A DNA stretch of 5,733 nt, taken from assembly GCA_017354065.1 (NCBI GenBank), contig JAFMRN010000023.1, positions 1 through 5,733 on the forward strand, given 5' to 3'. Shown one piece after another: positions 1 to 5,028 of the stretch. Source of the DNA: Solirubrobacterales bacterium. Lineage in GTDB: Bacteria > Actinomycetota > Thermoleophilia > Solirubrobacterales > Solirubrobacteraceae. The notes beneath the pieces are model-generated. The model did not search any database and was not told the DNA's origin. It saw nothing but the letters and a program-made list of their open reading frames with translations. Position numbers and translations under genes: made by a program. Within the stretch, counting starts at the first letter, position 1, and every line of letters starts with the position of its first letter.

Positions 1-1840
1 GCAGCGATGCGTCGTCCAACCAGACCGTGCCGGCTGACTGGGCCAGCTGGAAGTTCAGGTAGGTGGCAGCGTCTTGGATGTTCTGCGCCGGGACCGTGTA
101 GCTGTACTTCTTCCATGCGGTCGTGATGGAGAAGCTCTTGGACCCATAGTTGGTCCACGGGCTAGCGGACTGCTGGACGGCCGCGGTGATCGTTCGTGCT
201 GCGGATGCCTTGGCCCAGAACGTGACCGTGTAGGCGCGGTCGGAGAACAGCTGCACCGGGGAGGACCCGAACTGCACGTTCCAGGGAGTTCCCGGGGTCG
301 CCGTGGTAACCGCGACCTTCGCTGATGCGGAGCCGCTGGAACTGGTGGATGAGTCGCTGCTCAGTGTCGCGTTGGCGCCGCCGCTGTTCGACAGCCACCA
401 CCCCGAGGTGCCGCTCTCAAACGAGGCGTTGCTCAGGAGGTTCGGTCCTGTGAAGCCGCCGATCGCCTGGATCGGCTGCCCGTCGTTGACGGCGCCACTG
501 AATGAGTCGGACGTGTCCGCGCCCTGGTAGTAGCCGGAATTGATCCCAGAGGCAAACGCACTGGTCGCGGCGGCGGAACTCTCAATCGGGTAGTCCTGAA
601 GGTCTCCGTCCAGGGCGCCGCCTTTGTAATGATCCTGGATGTTGTAGTAGTTGACGGCGCGGATCTGCGGGAGAGCGGGGATCGTCTGGGTCAGGGCTGC
701 TGTCAGCCAGTCGGCCTTGGTTCCGCCGGTGCCGCCGCTGGGCGTTTCTTCTGATCCGAACTCGCCAAGCATCATCGGAGCTGACGGAGCAAGGTTGACG
801 ACATCGTCATAGGAATCCCCAACGTTTGTGGGACCACCGCCTTTGAGCAGGTTGGAAAGCGGCCAATTAGCGTTGCCCTGACCGAGCACATGGTTGTAGA
901 CGTCCAGACTGGTCCAGTCGACGTAGGGACGTTGTGCGGCGTCTACACCCGCTGGGAAAACGCTGCTAACGGACGGTACGCCGGACGGGTCGGACGGGCT
1001 ACCCTCGATGTTCGGTGACCATACCCAGGTCACATTCAGCGCGGGAGTACAGCCAGACGGAGGCGTGTAGGTCGTGTCGGCCACGCAGTCAAAGATGTCG
1101 TGCACGTGCTTCCACATCGCGATGAAGTCCGAGCCGGTGTTCCCCAGCGAGCTGTTCTCACCCCAAGGGAACCAGCTTCCGTTTGCTTCCTGGTCAAGGC
1201 GCATGAAGAACGGGTGCCCGTAGGCAGCGGCTTCACGAGCGAACGAGTTCAGGTAGTCGTCGAAGGTCCTGCATGCTCCGCTGCTGTCGCAGTACTGGTG
1301 ATCACCGGGGTTCTGGGAGCTCGATCCGGAGCTGCCCGAAGGAAGCCCGGCTATGTTCGCGTCGGTCCACTCGGCGGCGTTAGGGGCGTCTGATGGCGGG
1401 GAGGACTGGAACGTGAACATGGGTATTGCGCCGTTCGACCGGACGATGTCGAACAGCTTGTCCAACCCCAAGGTTGTGAAGTCCTGCCATCCGCTCGGGT
1501 TCCAGGTGGTCTTCTGATACCAGACCTGACCGAGCGGAAGGATGGAAAGGCTGTGGTTCGCCACGCTGGGACCGGTGAACACCGTCCACGGATCTGAATC
1601 TTTTCCAGAAGTCGTAGGCGTGCAGGTGGTATGTGTCGAGTCGTTCTCGTACGTGAACTCGGACCATGGAGGAACGTCGTTGCAGCCGCTCGGCATGTAC
1701 GGATCGCCGGCGGTATTGCTCCCTATGTGGGCGCCCCAGTAGATCGGAGCGGCGGCAGCGCGCGCTGCCCCGAATGTGGTGGTGCTCAACACGACGATCG
1801 CGAGCATCGTGCCGAGCATGCACAACGACGATTTCCTCAT
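1..1840 (-). CDS. Secreted GH26-type glycoside hydrolase with C-terminal CBM4/9-like domain (3' end outside window)
   Basis: The frame is open from an ATG at 1838-1840 to the left edge, 613 codons with no stop. Residues 1-30 form a signal peptide: MRKSS, a hydrophobic core (LAIVVL), and a likely cut near ARAAA before APIYWG. Residues 32 to about 400 resemble glycoside hydrolase family 26: YWGA at the start of the barrel, RLDQEANGSWFPWG with probable acid/base Glu218, VTWVWSPN, YVDWTSLDVYN, and MMLGEFGSEE with probable nucleophile Glu360. Six cysteines (53, 73, 184, 190, 252, 264) recur in the paralogue at 2253-4142. From residue 466 (GPNLLSNASFESG) to WLDDASL a jelly-roll domain of CBM4/9 type follows. 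Since WLDDASL is a usual end of such domains, the protein may stop soon after the edge. GH26 enzymes cleave beta-mannans or mixed beta-glucans; the substrate here is unknown. Compared with its paralogue it uses more A/T-ending codons. Family call firm, specificity not. Confidence 0.9.
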   Translation of the reverse strand, partial: MRKSSLCMLGTMLAIVVLSTTTFGAARAAAAPIYWGAHIGSNTAGDPYMPSGCNDVPPWSEFTYENDSTHTTCTPTTSGKDSDPWTVFTGPSVANHSLSILPLGQVWYQKTTWNPSGWQDFTTLGLDKLFDIVRSNGAIPMFTFQSSPPSDAPNAAEWTDANIAGLPSGSSGSSSQNPGDHQYCDSSGACRTFDDYLNSFAREAAAYGHPFFMRLDQEANGSWFPWGENSSLGNTGSDFIAMWKHVHDIFDCVADTTYTPPSGCTPALNVTWVWSPNIEGSPSDPSGVPSVSSVFPAGVDAAQRPYVDWTSLDVYNHVLGQGNANWPLSNLLKGGGPTNVGDSYDDVVNLAPSAPMMLGEFGSEETPSGGTGGTKADWLTAALTQTIPALPQIRAVNYYNIQDHYKGGALDGDLQDYPIESSAAATSAFASGINSGYYQGADTSDSFSGAVNDGQPIQAIGGFTGPNLLSNASFESGTSGWWLSNSGGANATLSSDSSTSSSGSASAKVAVTTATPGTPWNVQFGSSPVQLFSDRAYTVTFWAKASAARTITAAVQQSASPWTNYGSKSFSITTAWKKYSYTVPAQNIQDAATYLNFQLAQSAGTVWLDDASL

Positions 1841-1843
1841 CTG

Positions 1844-1849
1844 TCCCCC
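1844..1849 (-). promoter_or_regulatory. Ribosome binding site of the minus-strand GH26 gene
   Basis: Read on the minus strand, GGGGGA lies 3 bases before the ATG at 1840. The spacing is short and the motif imperfect. The ATG is nevertheless favoured because the next Met codons (residues 8 and 12) would remove the Arg-Lys start of the signal peptide. Confidence 0.45.
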
Positions 1850-1873
1850 AATCAATGCATTATTTGGCGGAGC

Positions 1874-1904
1874 AATGTACGACAGGGGGGGGCCTGGATG
1901 TCAA
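1874..1904 (-). promoter_or_regulatory. Promoter-like -35/-10 pair for the minus-strand GH26 gene
   Basis: On the minus strand a perfect TTGACA (-35) lies at 1899-1904 and TACATT (-10, 4 of 6 to consensus) at 1874-1879. The spacer is 19 bases, longer than the 17 usual for the housekeeping sigma factor, and contains eight consecutive C (G8 on the plus strand). The predicted start near 1867 would give a leader of about 27 bases. Confidence 0.5.
1885..1892. repeat. G8 homopolymer within promoter spacer
   Basis: Eight consecutive G on the plus strand sit between the -35 and -10 elements of the minus-strand promoter. Runs like this are prone to slipped-strand change in length, which would alter promoter spacing directly. 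Confidence 0.8.
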
Positions 1905-1969
1905 GCCGAAACCCGGAGGCAGGCGACCGCCTTCGCGTTGCTGCGTGTCCCGATCCGGGGGCGCTGTTA

Positions 1970-1993
1970 AGACGCCGATGCGATCTGGCGTCT
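1970..1993. promoter_or_regulatory. Inverted repeat/hairpin in divergent intergenic region
   Basis: AGACGCC at 1970-1976 is exactly complementary to GGCGTCT at 1987-1993. Inside, GAT (1977-1979) can pair with ATC (1983-1985) around a GCG loop, leaving one bulged T. No T-run follows on the plus strand, so it is not a classic terminator. It could be a two-fold operator or a structured leader ahead of the small ORF at 2011. It lies about 65 bases upstream of the minus-strand -35 element and about 180 upstream of the plus-strand one. Confidence 0.45.
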
Positions 1994-2010
1994 ACCATTA
2001 AAGGAGACTA

Positions 2011-2157
2011 TTGGACGTCCGTTGTACGTTCAGACACAAGAGACACAAGTGCCGTGGAGCAGGGCTGATGTCTAAGGGAGATCGCCTCAGAGCGCCCGAA
2101 TCGCCTGTAAACACGGGGATTTGTGGCATCGGACACGCGTCTGTGAACCTGCTGTAA
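2011..2157 (+). CDS. Doubtful small ORF (48 aa) with a strong ribosome binding site
   Basis: A TTG at 2011 follows AAAGGAG (2000-2006) at a 4-base spacing and opens 48 codons ending at TAA 2155-2157, with a second TAA right after. An in-frame ATG at 2068 with GGAG 8 bases upstream would give 29 residues. The N-terminus is basic and contains His and Cys (CTFRHKRHKC); there is no clear hydrophobic segment and no family is recognised. It ends 17 bases before the -35 element of the plus-strand GH26 gene. It could be a small protein, a leader peptide, or chance reading through a regulatory region. The good ribosome binding site is the only positive evidence. Confidence 0.2.
   Translation: MDVRCTFRHKRHKCRGAGLMSKGDRLRAPESPVNTGICGIGHASVNLL
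2032..2049 (+). repeat. Perfect tandem 9-base repeat
   Basis: AGACACAAG occurs twice head to tail (2032-2040 and 2041-2049) with no mismatch. It lies about 126 bases upstream of the -35 element at 2175. Tandem short repeats in such positions can be binding sites for regulators that bind direct repeats, or a simple duplication. Confidence 0.75.
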
Positions 2158-2174
2158 TAACACCCAGTCTCGGG

Positions 2175-2203
2175 TTGACAGTCCGGTGAACGACTCCTAT
2201 TAC
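2175..2203 (+). promoter_or_regulatory. Housekeeping-type promoter of the plus-strand GH26 gene
   Basis: A perfect TTGACA at 2175-2180, a 17-base spacer and TATTAC at 2198-2203 (4 of 6 to TATAAT) form a strong vegetative sigma promoter. Transcription would begin near 2210. That is only 4 bases before the upstream GTG start (2214) and about 43 bases before the TTG at 2253, so the promoter bears on the choice of start codon. Confidence 0.65.
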
Positions 2204-2240
2204 TGTCCGCCCCGTGTTGAACAAGACTTCGAAAACGGCA

Positions 2241-2247
2241 AGGAAGG
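2241..2247 (+). promoter_or_regulatory. Ribosome binding site supporting a TTG start at 2253
   Basis: AGGAAGG ends 5 bases before the TTG at 2253. No comparable motif precedes the GTG at 2214, which would have almost no leader if transcription starts near 2210. Confidence 0.5.
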
Positions 2248-2252
2248 CTGAC

Positions 2253-4142
2253 TTGAATTACGGACCGAAGTGGGCGCCGCGCGCTGCGCTCCTCGCAGCA
2301 TGTGCCATCGGCGGCCCGGCGCTCTGTGCGTCTCCCGCAAGTGCCAGCCCCATCTACTGGGGCGCGACGATCGGCAGCCAGTCCGGCGGCGACCCGTACA
2401 TGCCCGCCGGCTGCGACGTGAACCCGCCGCAGTCCACGCAGGAGAACGCCTCCTCCTCAAGCACCTGCACGCAGACGGACTCCGGCAACGGCTCGGATCC
2501 CTGGTCGGTATTCACCGGCCAGAACGTCGCCAACCATTCGCTGTCGATCCTGCCGCTGTCACAGTCGCCCTACGACGGCAGCGGCTGGACGAGCTTCAAC
2601 GGCGTGGCGAGCCTGTTCGACACGATCCGCTCCAAGGGGGCGATCCCGATGCTGACGATGCAGACCTCCGCCCCGAGCGACGCTCCGAACCCGAGCCAGT
2701 GGGCTGACGCGAACCTCGCGGACCTGCCGGCCGGCAGCCCCGACTCCAGCAACCAGAACCCCGGAGACCATCAGTACTGCGATGCGAACGGGCAGTGCCG
2801 GAGCTTCGACGACTACTTCAACAGCTGGGCTCGCGCGGCAGCTAACTACAACCACCCGTTCTTCCTGCGCCTGGACCAGGAGGGCAACGGCAGCTGGTTC
2901 GACTGGGGCGAGGGCAGCCGGCTGGGGAACACCGCCTCCGATTACGTGGCGATGTGGAAGCACATCCACGACATCTTCGACTGCGTACCTGACGGGAGCT
3001 ACACGCCGCCCAGCGACTGCAAGCCGGCGACGAACGTCACGTGGGTGTGGGCGCCGAACAACGGCGGCTGGGGTCAGGGATACGCTAAGCCGCCGACCGA
3101 GATATTCCCCTCAGGTGTGGATGCGGATCAGCGTCCGTACGTCGACTGGACCGGCCTCGACGCCTACAACAGGCCAGCCGACCAGGGCGACAACATGTGG
3201 TCGCTGGCGAGCAGCCTCTACGGCGGCGGCAACACGCAGCTGGCCAACTCCTACCAGGACATCGTCAACGCTGACCCGTCGGCGCCGATGATGCTCGCCG
3301 AGTTTGCCTCCGACGAGTCAACCGACGGCAATCAGCAGGAGAAGGCCGACTGGATCACCCAAGCGCTGACGAGCGTGATCCCGGACGCGAGCCAGATCAA
3401 GGCAGCCCTCTACTACAACGAGGGGGACAACGCCGACGGCGCGGGCTCGCATGCTCTGAACTACCCGATAGAGAGCTCGCAGCAGTCGATAAACGCGTTC
3501 TCCAGCGGCATCAACGACGGCTACTACCAGGGTGCCGACACGTCCAACAGCTTCGGCGGCGCTGTTCAGGACGGTCAGCCGATTCAGCCGATCGGTGGCT
3601 TCAACGGACCGAACCTGGTCGATGACTCGGGCTCCCAAGGGCAGAGCAGCGGTTCAAGCAGCAGCTCAACGGCCGGCGGCTCGGCGACGAACGGTCCGGC
3701 GGCGAGCGGCTCAGCAGCCAGCGGCGCGGCGGGCAACCCGAGCAAGACCGCGAGCACTCGCGCCGCGGGCACTCGCCGCGGCAAGGCCAAGGCTCGGGTT
3801 AGCAAGGACCGGGCGCTCAAGGTCAGCAACCTGATCCCGGGCTCACGCGCCAGCGTCGAGCTCGTCCGCAGCGGGCTCAAGCTCGAATCAGACCGCCGCT
3901 ACACCCTGAGCTTCTATGCCAAGTCGGCGAGCAAGCGCAAGATCAGTGTCCGTCTGAGCCAGAGCCACAGCCCCCACAAGACGTACGCCAGCAAGCGCTT
4001 CACGCTGTCACGTTCATGGCATCGCTATGAGGTGAAGGTGAAGCCGCAGAGGATCCGCGACAACAACTCCGTCCTCGCCTTCAAGTTGGCACCGGCGAAG
4101 GGCAACACGCGGATCATCCGCGTTTCGCTGCACGTCAGCTGA
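2253..4142 (+). CDS. Secreted GH26-type glycoside hydrolase with linker and polycationic C-terminal domain
   Basis: TTG 2253 gives 629 residues; a GTG at 2214 in the same frame would give 642. The TTG is preferred because of AGGAAGG upstream, the promoter position, and a signal peptide (MNYGPKW, core AALLAACAIG, cut near ASA) that matches its paralogue in length. Numbered from the TTG, the GH26-like domain starts at PIYWG (33-37) and has RLDQEGNGSWFDWG (probable acid/base Glu210), VTWVWAPN, YVDWTGLDAYN and MMLAEFASDE (probable nucleophile Glu350). Cysteines 54, 72, 176, 182, 244 and 256 match the minus-strand gene. Close similarity ends at GPNL (455). A Ser/Gly/Ala/Thr linker then replaces the first strand of the binding domain, and similarity resumes near 523 (KVSNL to RVSLHVS). 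Residues 498-629 hold 33 Lys/Arg against 6 Asp/Glu. It is expected to act outside the cell on a beta-linked polysaccharide; the substrate is unknown. Confidence 0.9.
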   Translation: MNYGPKWAPRAALLAACAIGGPALCASPASASPIYWGATIGSQSGGDPYMPAGCDVNPPQSTQENASSSSTCTQTDSGNGSDPWSVFTGQNVANHSLSILPLSQSPYDGSGWTSFNGVASLFDTIRSKGAIPMLTMQTSAPSDAPNPSQWADANLADLPAGSPDSSNQNPGDHQYCDANGQCRSFDDYFNSWARAAANYNHPFFLRLDQEGNGSWFDWGEGSRLGNTASDYVAMWKHIHDIFDCVPDGSYTPPSDCKPATNVTWVWAPNNGGWGQGYAKPPTEIFPSGVDADQRPYVDWTGLDAYNRPADQGDNMWSLASSLYGGGNTQLANSYQDIVNADPSAPMMLAEFASDESTDGNQQEKADWITQALTSVIPDASQIKAALYYNEGDNADGAGSHALNYPIESSQQSINAFSSGINDGYYQGADTSNSFGGAVQDGQPIQPIGGFNGPNLVDDSGSQGQSSGSSSSSTAGGSATNGPAASGSAASGAAGNPSKTASTRAAGTRRGKAKARVSKDRALKVSNLIPGSRASVELVRSGLKLESDRRYTLSFYAKSASKRKISVRLSQSHSPHKTYASKRFTLSRSWHRYEVKVKPQRIRDNNSVLAFKLAPAKGNTRIIRVSLHVS

Positions 4143-4154
4143 TCTCGCGCTACC

Positions 4155-4184
4155 GGCACGGCGGGGCTCCGGCCTCGCCGTGCC
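4155..4184. terminator. Shared bidirectional hairpin between convergent genes
   Basis: GGCACGGCG (4155-4163) pairs perfectly with CGCCGTGCC (4176-4184). GGG/CCT extends this to 12 pairs (one G-T) around a CTCCGG loop. It starts 12 bases after the plus-strand stop and lies 5 bases beyond the stop of the minus-strand acetyltransferase, so it can serve both genes. Neither side has a T-run, so it would be a GC-hairpin terminator of the type common in high-GC bacteria. Confidence 0.7.
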
Positions 4185-4189
4185 AGCGG

Positions 4190-4837
4190 TCAGACGGCGT
4201 AGTTGATGTACCCCTCTGAGCCGGCTGAAGAGATCACGCGGCCCGGAACGCCGACTACGACGGCGTTGTCCGGTACGTCGCTGGTAACCACGCAGTTGGC
4301 CCCGATCGCGACGTTGTCTCCGACCCGGACCCCGCCGATCACCTTCGCGCCCGGCCCGATGTAGACGTTGTCCCCGATAACAGGGCTGCCCGCGTTCTTC
4401 CCGCGCGCCTTGAGGCCGAGGGTCACCCCTTGGCTGATGTTGCAGTTGCGGCCGATCCGGACGTCCGCGTTGACCACGATCTCGCCGAAGTGCCCGATGT
4501 AGAAGCCTGGGCCGATCTGGGTGTCGTAGGGGATGATGATCCCCAGCCGGTAGGTCTGGCGGCGCAGTAGAACGCGCGCCGCGAAGTACGCCAGGCGGCC
4601 GGCCCCGCGCTTGGCGGAGAGGTAGACGCTCAGGCGCAGATAGAACATGTACGCGAACCCTGGCGTGAGCAGGAAGTGCTTGACGTGGGCAGCGGCCGAG
4701 GTCTGTCCCTCCAGGCGGTACAGATCCGCTTCCCACAGGCGCCGCAACTCCGCGAACGTCGTCGGCGCTTGACCCTCGTATGACTGGCCGGGGGCTGGCT
4801 CCTGGTCCGGCGTTTCAGTTACCCCAAGCGACGCCAC
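4190..4837 (-). CDS. Serine-acetyltransferase-like O-acetyltransferase, probably for polysaccharide modification
   Basis: 215 residues from a GTG at 4837. Residues 27-95 are a helical N-terminal part (FAELRRLWEADLYRLEG). From about 99 to 200 there are hexapeptide repeats of a left-handed beta helix (IGPGFYIGHFG, VRIGRNCNISQGVTLG, VIGDNVYIGPGAKVIGG, VRVGDNVAIGANCVV, VVGVPGRVIS), ending in GSEGYINYAV. The fold uses acetyl-CoA and is cytoplasmic. His116 in YIGHFG corresponds to the catalytic His of serine acetyltransferase. However, the stretch that reads DIHP in enteric CysE reads GIIIPYD here, so the partner Asp is absent. This and the GHFGEIVVN...NCNISQGVTLG pattern fit the relatives found in exopolysaccharide clusters better than cysteine synthesis. 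The nearby glycosyltransferase and secreted hydrolases agree. No clear ribosome binding site is seen. A plain CysE role cannot be excluded. Confidence 0.88.
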   Translation of the reverse strand: MASLGVTETPDQEPAPGQSYEGQAPTTFAELRRLWEADLYRLEGQTSAAAHVKHFLLTPGFAYMFYLRLSVYLSAKRGAGRLAYFAARVLLRRQTYRLGIIIPYDTQIGPGFYIGHFGEIVVNADVRIGRNCNISQGVTLGLKARGKNAGSPVIGDNVYIGPGAKVIGGVRVGDNVAIGANCVVTSDVPDNAVVVGVPGRVISSAGSEGYINYAV

Positions 4838-5028
4838 GGCCGAGATGCTAACTGATCGCGTGTCTCAGACGCCAGCCGTCGCCCCTGCGTGTAAGACCCC
4901 TATAGGTATCACGGACCCGAAAAGTAGTATGCTGGGCTGAGGGCAATCGCAGGGGGATCGGACGGACACGTGAACATGTCGTTGGGGTGCAGGGAGTCGT
5001 CGTGCGTCGCGGGGGAGATGTGACGTTC
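4838..5028. other. Divergent intergenic region between acetyltransferase and membrane glycosyltransferase
   Basis: About 190 bases with no convincing gene. It holds the 8-base palindrome CCTATAGG at 4899-4906, a possible plus-strand -10 TAGTAT at 4925-4930 without a clear -35, and GACG/CGTC arms at 4868-4880 next to a copy of AGACGCC (4867-4873), the arm sequence of the hairpin at 1970-1993. An 18-codon reading frame from GTG 4970 to TGA 5021-5023 overlaps one candidate start of the downstream gene. Confidence 0.4.
4845..4850 (-). promoter_or_regulatory. Possible -10 element for a leaderless acetyltransferase transcript
   Basis: On the minus strand TAGCAT (TANNNT, 4 of 6 to consensus) lies 7 bases before the GTG at 4837. 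This would put the transcription start one base ahead of the start codon. It would explain the missing ribosome binding site. No convincing -35 was found. Confidence 0.3.

Larger units (their letters stand above)
1841..2252. other. Divergent intergenic regulatory region between the two GH26 paralogues
   Basis: This stretch separates two divergently transcribed secreted hydrolase genes. It contains a promoter-like element facing each way, a G8 run, a hairpin at 1970-1993, an 8-base palindrome GGACGTCC at 2013-2020, a tandem repeat at 2032-2049 and a doubtful small ORF. The density of repeats and palindromes suggests binding sites for a regulator, but no known operator could be named. Confidence 0.6.

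Noticed and set aside
1380..1823. A 147-codon minus-strand frame with Arg/His-rich translation
   Set aside because: It is an out-of-frame shadow of the long minus-strand hydrolase, whose own frame is open over the whole stretch and has family motifs.
2782..3291. A 169-codon plus-strand frame rich in Thr and Arg
   Set aside because: A shifted frame inside the plus-strand hydrolase with no family features.
3654..3800. Repetitive Ser/Gly/Ala codons as a DNA repeat array
   Set aside because: The repetition is at the protein level (a linker); the codons vary and no exact DNA repeat unit was found.
4014..4736. A 240-codon minus-strand frame
   Set aside because: It overlaps the acetyltransferase in another frame on the same strand, crosses the terminator hairpin, and its Arg/Pro-rich translation has no recognisable motif.
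4899..4906. CCTATAGG palindrome as an operator
   Set aside because: Only 8 bases, no extension of the symmetry on either side and no second copy in the window, so it is mentioned only in the region description.
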